A stretch of 64,000 bases of DNA from Bacteroidales bacterium (GCA_910574205.1 CAJSYJ010000001.1:372001-436000), one strand, 5' to 3'; positions 8,241 to 17,135 are shown, numbered from the stretch's first letter. The notes: generated by a model from the sequence alone, not told the origin. A program made the numbers and translations.

Positions 8241-8254
8241 GTGAAAAATTTCAC
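8241..8254. promoter_or_regulatory. Short perfect inverted repeat, possible operator
   Basis: GTGAAAAATTTCAC has six-base arms and a two-base centre and sits 43 bases upstream of cysQ. It could bind a dimeric regulator, but there is no direct evidence. Confidence 0.25.
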
Positions 8255-8296
8255 AGTATCGAAATAAGTTATTAACTTTACGAAAGAATAACAAGG

Positions 8297-9163
8297 ATGA
8301 ATCCAAAAACATCGATCCTGATGATAGACAAGACTATAAGAGAGTATCTTTTGCCCAAGTCGTTCAACGCCGCGGTGCGTGCCGGCGCAGCGATAATGAA
8401 GATATACAAAAACAGCGACGACTACGACATATCGCTCAAAAGCGACAAGACGCCGATAACGATCGCCGACAGGCTGGCGCACAAGACGATCAAGGAGTAT
8501 CTGGGCAGCACGCGCATCCCGATACTGAGCGAGGAGGGGCGCGAGATGCTCTACGACGAACGCCGCAACTGGGAGCTCTTCTGGCTCGTCGACCCGCTCG
8601 ACGGCACGGTCGAGTTCATCAAGGGCAACAACCAGTTTACGGTCAACATCGCCCTTATGGAGAACAACGAGTGCATCGGCTCGGTAATATATGTCCCATA
8701 CCACAAGAAGATGTACGTGGCCGAGCGCGGCACCGGATCATTCATCATGGATGATGTCTCTCCCGATGCCGATGCCGAATATACATACTCGCAGATCTAC
8801 GACCGTCTGCGTCGTCTGCCGCTGTCGCAGCCCTCGCGCGACGAGTTCCGCGTAGCCGTATCGCGCTCGCACCAGACACCCGAGACGCATGCGCATATCG
8901 ACACTCTGCGCGCCGACCACCCCAATCTGACGATCGTCGAGCAAGGCAGCTCCTACAAGTTCTGCCTGCTGGCCGAAGGCGAGGTCGACTACTATATCCG
9001 CACCACGCAAACCTACGAGTGGGACACGGCCGCCGGCGAGTTGATACTATCCGAGGCTGGCGGGACGACGCACTCCTACCCCGAGTCCGAGACGCTGAGA
9101 TACAACAAGGAGGATCTGCACAACCCGTGGTTCGTATGCCGCGGCTGCCGCCGCGACCGATAG
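8297..9163 (+). CDS. cysQ: 3'(2'),5'-bisphosphate nucleotidase (CysQ)
   Basis: The enzyme removes phosphate from 3'-phosphoadenosine 5'-phosphate, a by-product of sulfate assimilation and other sulfotransfer, and belongs to the Mg-dependent inositol monophosphatase superfamily. Family motifs are present: ILSEEG (about 75-80) with the metal-binding Glu, WLVDPLDGTVEFI (about 96-108, usually WIVDPLDGTKEFI), and YEWDTAAGELILSEAGG near the C-terminus. The 288-residue length is slightly above the usual 250-275, owing to an N-terminal extension; Met10 is an alternative start. It is a single gene with a GC-rich hairpin after it. Confidence 0.92.
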   Translation: MNPKTSILMIDKTIREYLLPKSFNAAVRAGAAIMKIYKNSDDYDISLKSDKTPITIADRLAHKTIKEYLGSTRIPILSEEGREMLYDERRNWELFWLVDPLDGTVEFIKGNNQFTVNIALMENNECIGSVIYVPYHKKMYVAERGTGSFIMDDVSPDADAEYTYSQIYDRLRRLPLSQPSRDEFRVAVSRSHQTPETHAHIDTLRADHPNLTIVEQGSSYKFCLLAEGEVDYYIRTTQTYEWDTAAGELILSEAGGTTHSYPESETLRYNKEDLHNPWFVCRGCRRDR

Positions 9164-9194
9164 ACCGCCGCTCTGCAAGCAGAACGTCATACCC

Positions 9195-9225
9195 TGCCGC
9201 GCCGCCGCATGCCGACGGCGCGGCA
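9195..9225 (+). terminator. GC-rich hairpin after cysQ
   Basis: Ten-base arms (TGCCGCGCCG/CGGCGCGGCA) follow 31 bases after the cysQ stop. The T-run is weak (TGCTCTTAT), so this is a likely but imperfect terminator. Confidence 0.5.
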
Positions 9226-9275
9226 TGCTCTTATCGTCGCACTCCCCCGCGCAGCGCACAATCGTGCCGCAGCTA

Positions 9276-9306
9276 TTGCATATTTATCCCGAAAACGCTA
9301 TCTTTG
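9276..9306 (+). promoter_or_regulatory. Promoter of galK
   Basis: TTG, 20 bases, TATCTTTG. It lies about 220 bases before the galK ATG, which would give a long leader; a closer promoter could exist but is not obvious. Confidence 0.7.
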
Positions 9307-9528
9307 AAAGATAAAATCCGGTTACCGCAGATATTCCGAACAGACGCCCATGCAACAGCTCACGCACATACTTGCCTGGCGACACCGCACGCAGCGCAAT
9401 CCGCTACGGCAGCCGTGCCGCGAGGCGGATACGTCAGTCCGCGATATGTCCGGATGCCGTCGGCGACCGAATACAACGACATGCACATATCGATAGCCAA
9501 GTATTCAACCAGATAAATCGACATTACA

Positions 9529-10683
9529 ATGAACATTGATCTTATCCGCAAGAGATTCGCCGACCGCTTCGGAGGCGAAGGCGAGCTCTACACCTCGCCC
9601 GGCCGCATCAACCTTATCGGCGAGCACACCGACTACAACGGAGGCTTCGTCTTCCCCGGCGCCATAGACAAGGGCATGGTGGCCGAGATACGCCCCAACG
9701 GCACCGACCGCGTAAGGGCCGTCGCGGTCGATCTCGACGACTATGCCGAGTTCGGACTCGGCGAGCAGGATGCACCCTCGCAGGGCTGGGCACGCTATAT
9801 ATTCGGCGTATGCCGCGAGATACAGAAACGCGGCGGCCGCATCGCCGGTTTCGATGCGGCATTCTCGGGCGATGTGCCGCTGGGCGCCGGCATGTCGTCG
9901 TCGGCAGCGCTCGAATCGACATTCGCCAATGCACTCGACGAGCTCTTCTCGCTGGGCATCGACCGCTTCGAGCTGGCGCGCATAGGCCAGGCGACCGAAC
10001 ACAACTACTGCGGCGTCAACTGCGGCATAATGGATCAGTTCGCCTCGGTATTCGGCAAGGCCGGACACCTGATGCGTCTCGACTGCCGCTCTATGGAGTT
10101 CCGCTACTTCCCGTTCGACCCCGAGGCGCACGGCTACCGTCTGGTGCTGGTCGACTCGGCCGTCAAGCACGAGCTGGTCGACTCGCCCTACAACAAACGC
10201 CGCGAGTCGTGCGAACGCGTCGTGGAGGTCATCCGCAGGCGCCACCCCGAGGTCTGCTATCTGCGCGATGCCGACATGGATATGCTCCGTGAGGCGGCAC
10301 CCGACATCTCGGAGGAGGACATGCGGCGCGCACGCTTCGTCATAGGAGAGACGCAGCGCGTACTCGACGTTTGCGACGCACTCGAAAGGGGCGACTACGC
10401 GACCGTCGGCGAGCGCATGTACCAGACCCACGAGGGTCTGTCGAAGGACTACGAGGTCAGCTGCGAGGAGCTCGACCACCTCAACGACATAGCGCGCCGG
10501 TGCGGCGTCACGGGCTCGCGCATTATGGGCGGCGGCTTCGGCGGCTGCACGATCAATCTCGTCAAAAAGGAGCTGTACGACGACTTCGTATCGACGGCCA
10601 AGCGCCAGTTCGCCGAGCGCTGGGGACACGAACCGAAGATATACGACGTTGTGATCTCCGACGGCGCGAGAAAGTTGGCATAA
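9529..10683 (+). CDS. galK: Galactokinase
   Basis: Galactokinase phosphorylates alpha-D-galactose with ATP, the first committed Leloir step, in the cytoplasm. The 384-residue length is typical for the GHMP family. All three GHMP signatures are visible: GRINLIGEHTDYNGG (25-39), the ATP loop PLGAGMSSSAAL (117-128) and GGGFGGCTI (about 333-341). It is followed by an MFS sugar/nucleoside-type permease on the opposite strand, separated by a shared terminator. No galT or galM is found in the window. Confidence 0.97.
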   Translation: MNIDLIRKRFADRFGGEGELYTSPGRINLIGEHTDYNGGFVFPGAIDKGMVAEIRPNGTDRVRAVAVDLDDYAEFGLGEQDAPSQGWARYIFGVCREIQKRGGRIAGFDAAFSGDVPLGAGMSSSAALESTFANALDELFSLGIDRFELARIGQATEHNYCGVNCGIMDQFASVFGKAGHLMRLDCRSMEFRYFPFDPEAHGYRLVLVDSAVKHELVDSPYNKRRESCERVVEVIRRRHPEVCYLRDADMDMLREAAPDISEEDMRRARFVIGETQRVLDVCDALERGDYATVGERMYQTHEGLSKDYEVSCEELDHLNDIARRCGVTGSRIMGGGFGGCTINLVKKELYDDFVSTAKRQFAERWGHEPKIYDVVISDGARKLA

Positions 10684-10700
10684 GCATACATCCCTAATGC

Positions 10701-10734
10701 AGAAGCTCCGCAACCTGCCGGCTGCGGAGCTTCT
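10701..10734. terminator. Bidirectional terminator between galK and MFS permease
   Basis: Perfect twelve-base arms (AGAAGCTCCGCA/TGCGGAGCTTCT) lie between the converging genes. The T-runs are short on both sides. Confidence 0.75.
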
Positions 10735-10760
10735 CATATCATGACCCGTTCTATGCGGGA

Positions 10761-12140
10761 TCAGCACTTATTCAACTGCGGACGCTCCTCCCTTACATGC
10801 TTGTACTTGAACAGCAGGGCAAACGCAACGGCCACCACCAGAGCATACGCCGCGAAGATGAACCATGTCGTCTGCCAGCCGTTCTCGAACTCGGGACGCG
10901 ACAGCAGATAACCGCCGTTCCAGTCGCAGTGCTTCATGACGATCTTGCCTGCGATCCATGTTCCGACCGATGCGCCGATACCGTTGGTCATCAACATGAA
11001 CAGACCCTGAGCGCTGCTCTGCATCGACTTGGGCGCCTCCTGCTGCGTGAACATGGCACCCGACACGTTGAAGAAGTCGAACGCCACGCCGTATACTATG
11101 CACGAGAGGAACAACGCCGCAATGCCCATCGCGCTCTCGGTCGTACCGACGCCGAACAGACCGAAGCGCAGCACCCATGCCAGCATCGCTATAAGCATTA
11201 CCTTCTTGATTCCGAATCGTATGAGGAAATACGATGTCAGCAGAATGCAGAACGCCTCCGATATCTGCGAAACGGATACCAGCATCGTCGGATTCTCGGC
11301 AAACCAGCTATCCGACGTAGCGGCGAAGCTGTTGATATAGGGCGTCGCATAGCCGTTGGTAATCTGCAACGAGACGCCCAACAGCATCGAGAATATGAAG
11401 AACATCGCCATTTTGCGCTGCTTGAACAGCACGAACGCATCCAGTCCCAGACGCTGCACCAGCGTCTTCGACCGCTTGTCGGCCGAGCAGTCGAGCGGAC
11501 ACTCGGGCAGCGTGAAGCAGTAGGCGCCGAGCAGAAGTCCCAGCACGCCGCATACGACCAGCTGCATGTAAGTGAACTGGGCGTTGCCCGTAAGGCCGAA
11601 CGCCGGCTCCGACGAGCCGAGTCCGAACGAGAAGCTGTTGACGGCCCACATAGCCGCGATGAAGCCCACCGTGCCGCAGGTGCGGATCGGCGGAAACGCC
11701 TTCACGAAGTCGCGGCCGCTGCGCGACAGCGTGGTAAATGCCACCGTGTTCGACAGTGCGATAGTCGGCATGTAGAACGCGACGCTCAGCACATAGGGGA
11801 TGAACACAGGCCATATATCGCCGCGGAAGCCCTCGACGGCAGCGTTGGCCGCCGCGACGTCGGCAGCACGATAGCCGAAGTACGCCGCAACGAGCATGAA
11901 GCCCGCAGCGAGAAGGTGCGAGATACCCAACAGCCGCTGGGGCTGGATGAATTTGTCGGCCAGCGCACCCATGACGGCAGGCATGAAGATCGACACTACG
12001 CCCTGTGCTATATAGAACCAAGGTACGTAATCGCCCAATCCCGCCTTGCCGAGAAACTGACCGATACATGTCAGATATGCGCCCCAGATCGCGAATTGCA
12101 GAAAGTTCATCACAATCAGACGCGCCTTGATGTTGTTCAT
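10761..12140 (-). CDS. MFS permease of the nucleoside:H+ symporter family
   Basis: This 459-residue inner-membrane protein has about 12 hydrophobic segments. The opening RLIVMNFLQFAIWGAYLTC and the GxxADKF loop (MGALADKFIQPQRLLGISH) are typical of the NupG/XapB nucleoside-proton symporter family, which is common in Bacteroidetes as a nucleoside or sugar permease. It contains an inserted hydrophilic stretch (EGFRGDIWP) after the third membrane segment, also usual in the family. It lies opposite galK, but whether it carries galactose or nucleosides cannot be read from sequence. A -7-like TACCTTTG is found on the minus strand at 12191-12198, without a clear -33 element. Confidence 0.85.
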   Translation of the reverse strand: MNNIKARLIVMNFLQFAIWGAYLTCIGQFLGKAGLGDYVPWFYIAQGVVSIFMPAVMGALADKFIQPQRLLGISHLLAAGFMLVAAYFGYRAADVAAANAAVEGFRGDIWPVFIPYVLSVAFYMPTIALSNTVAFTTLSRSGRDFVKAFPPIRTCGTVGFIAAMWAVNSFSFGLGSSEPAFGLTGNAQFTYMQLVVCGVLGLLLGAYCFTLPECPLDCSADKRSKTLVQRLGLDAFVLFKQRKMAMFFIFSMLLGVSLQITNGYATPYINSFAATSDSWFAENPTMLVSVSQISEAFCILLTSYFLIRFGIKKVMLIAMLAWVLRFGLFGVGTTESAMGIAALFLSCIVYGVAFDFFNVSGAMFTQQEAPKSMQSSAQGLFMLMTNGIGASVGTWIAGKIVMKHCDWNGGYLLSRPEFENGWQTTWFIFAAYALVVAVAFALLFKYKHVREERPQLNKC

Positions 12141-12190
12141 AAATATAAGGTTTAACGGTTAATAATTCGTATTATCGAATAAATTTCTAA

Positions 12191-12198
12191 CAAAGGTA
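12191..12198 (-). promoter_or_regulatory. -7 box of the MFS permease promoter
   Basis: TACCTTTG on the minus strand lies 50 bases upstream of the MFS ATG. No convincing -33 TTTG was found. Confidence 0.5.
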
Positions 12199-12218
12199 AA
12201 AAATTTTTCAGAAAATCC

Positions 12219-12249
12219 TTTGCAGTTAAAAAATAAAATTCTACTTTTG
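12219..12249 (+). promoter_or_regulatory. Promoter of tRNA-Gln
   Basis: TTTG, 19 bases, TACTTTTG ends 21 bases before the tRNA 5' end. This is among the best -33/-7 matches in the window. Confidence 0.88.
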
Positions 12250-12270
12250 CATCGTCAAACAGAAAGCAAT

Positions 12271-12341
12271 TGGGCTATGGTGTAATGGTAACACTACAGA
12301 TTCTGGTCCTGTCATTCTTGGTTCGAATCCAGGTAGCCCAA
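12271..12341 (+). tRNA. tRNA-Gln (anticodon CTG)
   Basis: The acceptor arms TGGGCTA and TAGCCCA pair fully. The anticodon loop is TTCTGGT with CTG at positions 34-36, the T-arm contains GGTTCGAATCC, and the D-arm GGTGTAATGGTAACAC. The U1-A72 pair is typical of tRNA-Gln. The 3' CCA is not encoded. A terminator follows directly. Confidence 0.95.
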
Positions 12342-12346
12342 CAAAG

Positions 12347-12380
12347 CGAGATCGGCAAATGCCGGTCTCGTCTCTTTTTA
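12347..12380 (+). terminator. Terminator of tRNA-Gln
   Basis: CGAGATCGGC/GCCGGTCTCG arms (one wobble pair) and a T-rich tail TCTCTTTTTA follow directly after the tRNA. Confidence 0.85.
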
Positions 12381-12420
12381 TGCTTACGGGAGCGGCGCCG
12401 ACAGCCCTCCGCAAAAGACG

Positions 12421-12461
12421 GCATCCCCATACAGGACTCGAAAAATCCTGCATGGGGATGC
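12421..12461 (-). terminator. Hairpin downstream of adk
   Basis: GCATCCCCAT and ATGGGGATGC arms extend into a second CAGGA/TCCTG stem; the structure lies 21 bases after the adk stop. The minus-strand T-run is weak. Confidence 0.6.
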
Positions 12462-12482
12462 CGCATTTCCGTGCTGCCCTGT

Positions 12483-13058
12483 CTAACGGGGCAGAGCGTC
12501 GATCACATTGCAAAGGCGTTCGAACACCTCGTCCATCGTTCCGTGGCCGTTCACGCCGGCATACTTGCCTCTCTGCGAATAGTACTCGGCGACCACCTCG
12601 GTCTGCGAACGGTAGACATCGATACGGTTGCGTATGACCTCCTCCGAGGCATCGTCGGCACGTCCCGAATCCTTGCCGCGCAACAGTATGCGGTCGACCA
12701 GTTCCTGCTCGGGTACGTCCATATATATCATCGTGTCGACCGCAAGCCCCATTCGGTCGAGCATTATATCGAAGGCCTCGGCCTGCGCCGTGGTGCGCGG
12801 GAATCCGTCGAAGATCGAACCCTCGCCCCTGTGCGACTCCATATAATCGCGGATCATGCCCACGACGATATCGTCGGGCGCCAGCTCTCCGCGCGAGATA
12901 TAACCCTCCATGCTGCGACCCAGTTCCGTCTTACGAGCGATCTCCGAGCGTATGACCTCGCCCGTCGAGATGTGATTGAGACCGTAATGCTCGGCCAGAC
13001 GTTTCGCCTGCGTGCCCTTGCCGCAACCCGGGGCACCGAACAGAATGATGTTTAACAT
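12483..13058 (-). CDS. adk: Adenylate kinase
   Basis: Adenylate kinase interconverts ATP + AMP and 2 ADP in the cytoplasm. The P-loop GAPGCGKGT is at residues 8-16, the AMP-site segment STGEVIRSEI follows, and FDGFPRTTAQAEAF is the conserved FPR motif. At 191 residues this is the short form without the zinc-finger LID, as usual in Bacteroidetes. It is a single gene divergent from thiL; a TTTG/CCGCTTTG pair with 18-base spacing upstream (minus strand, 13089-13118) is a fair promoter candidate. Confidence 0.97.
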   Translation of the reverse strand: MLNIILFGAPGCGKGTQAKRLAEHYGLNHISTGEVIRSEIARKTELGRSMEGYISRGELAPDDIVVGMIRDYMESHRGEGSIFDGFPRTTAQAEAFDIMLDRMGLAVDTMIYMDVPEQELVDRILLRGKDSGRADDASEEVIRNRIDVYRSQTEVVAEYYSQRGKYAGVNGHGTMDEVFERLCNVIDALPR

Positions 13059-13130
13059 GTTTTTTCAATATTATTTACTATCGCACCGCAAAGCGGTCGA
13101 AAAAAACACTTCCGCAAATTTAACTTTTTT

Positions 13131-13161
13131 TTTGCAACTCGCCAACAAAAACCTAATTTTG
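13131..13161 (+). promoter_or_regulatory. Promoter of thiL
   Basis: TTTG, 19 bases, TAATTTTG. The predicted start of transcription is within about 10-15 bases of the ATG at 13179, implying a very short leader. Confidence 0.85.
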
Positions 13162-13178
13162 TAAAAATTTTGATAATC

Positions 13179-14213
13179 ATGGCGACAAAACAACCTACAC
13201 GCATCGAATCGCTCGGCGAATTCGGCCTCATCGACCGTCTTATATCCGGCATCGAGGCGCACGACCCCACGACGCTTACCGGCGCAGGCGACGATGCTGC
13301 CGTTATAGACTGCGGCAACGGCCGCGTTATGGTCGTCTCGACCGACATGCTGGTCGAGGGCATCGACTTCGACCTGACATATTTTCCGCTCAAACATCTG
13401 GGATACAAGGTAGTAACGCGCGGCATCAGCGACATCATAGCGATGAACGCACGCCCGTCGCAGATCCTGCTCTCGCTCGGCGTATCGTCCAAAATATCGG
13501 TCGAGGCGCTCGAAGAGCTTTACGAGGGTGCACGCGCGGCCTGCGACAGGTTCGGCATCGACATCGCCGGCGGCGACACGACGGCCTCGATGAACGGTCT
13601 GGTAATAAACATCACGGCATTGGGACAGGCCGAGCGCGACCGGCTGGTATACCGCAGCGGAGCTTCGCAGCACGACCTGATCTGCATAAGCGGCAACATG
13701 GGCGCCGCCTACATGGGGCTGCATCTGCTCGAACGCGAGAAGCGCGTGCTGAACGACATCGACAACCCCGAACCGCAGTTCGAGGGCTACGAATATCTGC
13801 TCGAAAAGTATCTCAAACCGCAGCCGCGCATCGACATCGTGGAGGCTCTGGCCGAGGAGGGCATCCGCCCCACCTCGATGATCGACCTCTCGGACGGACT
13901 TGCCAGCGACCTGATACAGATCTGCCGCAGCTCGCGGTGCGGTGCCCGCATATATCTCGAACGCATACCCATTGCACGTCAGACCACCGCTCTGGCCGAA
14001 CAGATGCACATCGATCCCGTCGTGGCGGCGCTCAACGGCGGCGAGGACCACGAGCTGCTCTTTACCGTACCGCTCGCGATGCAGGAGAAGATCATGCGTC
14101 TGGGGCTGGTCGACGTCATCGGCCATATAACCGCAGAGGAGAGCGGCGTATGTCTGGTAACGCCCGACGGCGAGAACATAGCTCTGCGCGCTCCGGCGTT
14201 CGACCGCCGGTAG
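13179..14213 (+). CDS. thiL: Thiamine-monophosphate kinase
   Basis: ThiL phosphorylates thiamine monophosphate to the active diphosphate. The family features seen are LGEFGLIDRLI near the N-terminus, LTGAGDDAAVID, the metal-binding STDMLVEGIDFD, DIAGGDTT and MIDLSDGLASDL. The 344-residue length fits. I take ATG 13179 (MATKQPTRIESL), since the alternative at 13170 would be almost at the transcription start predicted from the promoter. It stands alone; no other thiamine gene and no TPP riboswitch is seen next to it. Confidence 0.95.
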   Translation: MATKQPTRIESLGEFGLIDRLISGIEAHDPTTLTGAGDDAAVIDCGNGRVMVVSTDMLVEGIDFDLTYFPLKHLGYKVVTRGISDIIAMNARPSQILLSLGVSSKISVEALEELYEGARAACDRFGIDIAGGDTTASMNGLVINITALGQAERDRLVYRSGASQHDLICISGNMGAAYMGLHLLEREKRVLNDIDNPEPQFEGYEYLLEKYLKPQPRIDIVEALAEEGIRPTSMIDLSDGLASDLIQICRSSRCGARIYLERIPIARQTTALAEQMHIDPVVAALNGGEDHELLFTVPLAMQEKIMRLGLVDVIGHITAEESGVCLVTPDGENIALRAPAFDRR

Positions 14214-14230
14214 AGAAAGCGTAATCGCAG

Positions 14231-14262
14231 CGAGTGCCGCCCCCGAACGGAGGCGGCACTCG
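14231..14262. terminator. Bidirectional terminator thiL / outer-membrane protein gene
   Basis: Eleven-base perfect arms (CGAGTGCCGCC/GGCGGCACTCG) lie between the converging genes. Confidence 0.7.
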
Positions 14263-14313
14263 TCGCAAATGTACTTCTACGATATCCTATACGCACCCGG
14301 CTCGAAAAAGCGG

Positions 14314-14925
14314 CTAAAAGAAGATTCCGAACGACAGGCTCCACAGCATGTTGCGGCGGATACTCATGCTCCTCACGGCATCGCCTATGCGGAAGAGCGC
14401 ATGGCGCGACCCCGTAGCTGAGCGCAGACGCGCCTCGACGAACATATTCGAGAAATGGACGCTCGCACCGCCCACTATCGCCACATCGGGCATGTCGTAG
14501 TCGACGCCCAGACGCGAGGCATCCGAATTGCCCGTCCAGTCGCCTATGACGAACGAGGCTCCGGCGAACAACCGCGCAGCGCCAAGCTGCACGCCCAGCT
14601 CCAACGGCAGATTGAGACGCCGCGACTGTATGCTGATGCTGCGCGCCGAGGTCATACGGTCGATCCGATAGGCGTTCACGCCGCAGGCATACTCGATCTC
14701 GGCCTGCAAATGGAGGTGTCGCGTAAGGTTGGTACGCGCCATGAAGGCGAACTGATAGCCCGCCTTGATACGCCCAGACGATACGACGGCATCCGCCAGC
14801 GCAAAGCGCTCGACCGACACGTCGGAGATATTCACGCCGCCGCGCAAACCCACATGCAACAGCTGTGCACGCGCCGCAAGGGGCATGCACGCCGCAATCA
14901 AGACCATACACAAAAACCTTCTCAT
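14314..14925 (-). CDS. PorT-like outer-membrane beta-barrel protein
   Basis: This 203-residue protein has a clear Sec signal peptide (MRRFLCMVLIAACMPLAARAQ, cleavage after ARA). Alternating hydrophobic strands follow, including LLHVGLRGGVNISD, SIQSRRLNLPLELGVQLGAA and SNMFVEARLRSATG. This is the usual layout of small barrels of the PorT/OmpW-like type in Bacteroidetes, and the C-terminal Phe (LSFGIFF) suits insertion by the BAM complex. Its function is unknown. It follows cls after 29 bases on the same strand, so it may be cotranscribed. Confidence 0.8.
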   Translation of the reverse strand: MRRFLCMVLIAACMPLAARAQLLHVGLRGGVNISDVSVERFALADAVVSSGRIKAGYQFAFMARTNLTRHLHLQAEIEYACGVNAYRIDRMTSARSISIQSRRLNLPLELGVQLGAARLFAGASFVIGDWTGNSDASRLGVDYDMPDVAIVGGASVHFSNMFVEARLRSATGSRHALFRIGDAVRSMSIRRNMLWSLSFGIFF

Positions 14926-14954
14926 AACCTTTATCCTTTCAATATGCCGAGCCG

Positions 14955-16295
14955 CTACATAAGCGGCGAGAGCAGGCGTGCCAGACGCGCCGCAGTGCCG
15001 CAGCGCCACCTGCCCGATTCCGTATCCTCGGCCGTTACCCTCCGGCAGCGCGACATCATGGCCGCGACCGACTCCGCGTATCTCTGCGCCGTCGGGCAGT
15101 CGTCGATAACCAGCATCAGCTCGCGATTGTAATCCATGCTTCTGTAATCGAGATTCATGCTGCCTATCAACACGCGGCACGAATCTATGACTATCAGCTT
15201 CGAGTGCAGAAACCCCTCGTCGTAGATTACCACGTCGATGCCCATTTCGACGCACTCCGCGACATAGCTTCGTGCGGCCATGCAGACGATCGACGAGTCG
15301 CACCTCGACGGCAGCATCAGCACCACCCGCACACCCGAGGCCGAGGCCCGCCGCAGCGAATCGAGCAGCCACTGCGGCGGCAGGAAATAGGGCGTCACGA
15401 TATGGATCGTCCGCTGCGCCTGGGCCATGGCCGCCGCTATGGCGTCGGCTATGGTAGTGCGCGAGATCCCGTGCTCCGACCATGCCGCCTGCACCGCAGC
15501 CCTGCCCGGCAGAGGCATGCGCAGCCCCCTAAGCGACGGCACGGCCGCTTCGATAGGCTCGCCGCCCGAGCGCACCCAGTCGCTTGTAAAGAGCCGTTCC
15601 AGATCGGCCACTGCTCCGCCCGTAAGGCGCACCTGCTCGTCGTACCAGCGCCCCAGCGTATCGCCGTCGAGATAACGGCTGGCGATGTTTATGCCGCCGA
15701 CATGCGCCGTTCGGGAGTCGACGATTACCATTTTGCGATGGTTGCGACAGTGCGTAGCCCACCTGAAATAGGGAAACACGATCGGCGAATCGAACCTTAT
15801 GCGCACGCCGTCGCGAGAGAGCGAGCGCACGAGCGACCGCGGCAGACGCCGCGAGCCGTATGCGTCGCACAATACCCTGACCGATACCCCCGCCCTCGCC
15901 TTGCGCCTCAGCAGCGACAGTATGGCCATGCCCAGCCTGTCGCACGTCAATATATAATACTCGACATGTATGGTCGACCGCGCACGCTGCATGTCGCTTA
16001 TCATCGACGAAAAGGCAGCCGAGACGGTCGGGGATACCTCTACCCTATTGCCCTGCACGCAGCGTGTCGAGCAGCCGGCCGCCACGATGCTCTCGACGGC
16101 CGACGACAAGCGTTCGCCTGGCACCCGGCGAACGCGCCGCCCTGCGAGCATGACGAACATCGCACCGGCCAGCGGAGGCAGCAGCACGGCGGCCATCATC
16201 CATGCCGCCTGAATGCGCGGATCGCCGCCGCGCACTACTACGGCTCGCCACAGCACCGCGACCCATAAAACATATATCGTCCAGAAAAACAACAT
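14955..16295 (-). CDS. cls: Cardiolipin synthase (phospholipase D family)
   Basis: The protein joins two phosphatidylglycerol molecules into cardiolipin at the inner membrane. Two N-terminal membrane segments are followed by two PLD domains with intact HKD motifs: HRKMVIVD at about residue 186 and HSKLIVID at about 364, each followed by GGINIASRYL and GSMNLDYRS. I chose ATG 16295 (MLFFWTIYVLW) over an in-frame GTG 33 bases upstream, because the membrane segment begins directly after it; this gives 446 residues, near the usual 480. The outer-membrane protein gene follows closely. Confidence 0.93.
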   Translation of the reverse strand: MLFFWTIYVLWVAVLWRAVVVRGGDPRIQAAWMMAAVLLPPLAGAMFVMLAGRRVRRVPGERLSSAVESIVAAGCSTRCVQGNRVEVSPTVSAAFSSMISDMQRARSTIHVEYYILTCDRLGMAILSLLRRKARAGVSVRVLCDAYGSRRLPRSLVRSLSRDGVRIRFDSPIVFPYFRWATHCRNHRKMVIVDSRTAHVGGINIASRYLDGDTLGRWYDEQVRLTGGAVADLERLFTSDWVRSGGEPIEAAVPSLRGLRMPLPGRAAVQAAWSEHGISRTTIADAIAAAMAQAQRTIHIVTPYFLPPQWLLDSLRRASASGVRVVLMLPSRCDSSIVCMAARSYVAECVEMGIDVVIYDEGFLHSKLIVIDSCRVLIGSMNLDYRSMDYNRELMLVIDDCPTAQRYAESVAAMMSRCRRVTAEDTESGRWRCGTAARLARLLSPLM

Positions 16296-16384
16296 CGAAC
16301 CGGAAAGCAAACATCTGCGCCGCCGCACTCGTCAAGCAAAGTCGACCGGCGCACTACGGTGCGGCACACTTTGTGCCAAAAAAA

Positions 16385-16416
16385 TTTGGCAGATCGAAAT
16401 ATTGCCCGTATCTTTG
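16385..16416 (+). promoter_or_regulatory. Promoter of greA
   Basis: TTTG, 20 bases, TATCTTTG, about 80 bases before the greA ATG. Confidence 0.82.
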
Positions 16417-16495
16417 TATACGTTATTAGGGTTCTGATCTGGTAAAGGTCGGGATTCTTTATTATTTTGTGTGAAATTCAAAAAACGAGAATACT

Positions 16496-16972
16496 ATGGA
16501 AAAAGAGATTATCTACCTGACTGCCGACGGCATGAAGAAGCTCAAAGAGGAGCTCGACCACATGCGTTCGGTCGAGCGTCCAGCCATATCGGCCGCCATT
16601 GCCGAGGCGCGCGACAAGGGCGACCTGTCGGAGAATGCCGAGTACGACGCCGCACGCGAGGCGCAAGGCATGTTGGAGATGCGCATCGCCCAAATGGAGC
16701 ATACGCTCTCGAAGGCGAGAATCATCGACGAGTCTAAGATCGACACCAGCAAGGTGCAGATCCTCAGCCGCGTCAAGCTGCTCAACCACAACGTCAACAA
16801 AGAGGTGGAGTACACGATCGTATCCGAGAACGAGGCAAACCTGCGCGAGGGCAAGCTGGCCATAGGCACGCCGATAGCCAAGGCGCTGCTCGGCCGCAAG
16901 GTCGGCGACACGGTAGAGGTATCGGTTCCGGCGGGCACGCTCAAACTCGAAATCCTCAACATCTCGATCTGA
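16496..16972 (+). CDS. greA: Transcription elongation factor GreA
   Basis: GreA enters the secondary channel of RNA polymerase and stimulates cleavage of backtracked transcripts. The 158-residue length is typical. The coiled-coil N-terminal half (YLTADGMKKLKEELDHMR) contains EARDKGDLSENAEYDAAREA, with the acidic tip (DLSENAEYDAA) needed for cleavage. The C-terminal FKBP-like domain ends SVPAGTLKLEILNI. It is a single gene between its own promoter and a strong hairpin. Confidence 0.97.
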   Translation: MEKEIIYLTADGMKKLKEELDHMRSVERPAISAAIAEARDKGDLSENAEYDAAREAQGMLEMRIAQMEHTLSKARIIDESKIDTSKVQILSRVKLLNHNVNKEVEYTIVSENEANLREGKLAIGTPIAKALLGRKVGDTVEVSVPAGTLKLEILNISI

Positions 16973-17057
16973 TACGTCGCCGCAGCGCAAGGCAGGCACG
17001 GCGGCATGCCGCAACGCGCAGCCTCACTCCGCAGCGGCATCTGATCCCGACAAAACA

Positions 17058-17092
17058 ATCGCCCCGGCTTCGATCGTCGAAGCCGGGGCGAT
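17058..17092. terminator. Bidirectional terminator greA / yeiH
   Basis: ATCGCCCCGGCTTCGA pairs with TCGAAGCCGGGGCGAT (16 bases, three-base loop) between the converging genes. Confidence 0.82.
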
Positions 17093-17135
17093 ACCGTTAC
17101 CGCACAGCGACAGGCGGCACCGCTTCGGGTGCGGA

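Larger units (their letters stand above)
9164..9528. other. Gap between cysQ and galK
   Basis: This 365-base stretch contains the cysQ terminator-like hairpin and one good promoter for galK. The remainder gives no coding or RNA signal that I can support. Confidence 0.55.

Noticed and set aside
13131..13178. TPP riboswitch before thiL
   Set aside because: The promoter -7 box is only 17 bases from the ATG, leaving no room for a riboswitch.
16295..16328. GTG start 33 bases upstream for cls
   Set aside because: It would add an Arg-rich stretch before the first membrane segment; the ATG at 16295 directly precedes that segment.
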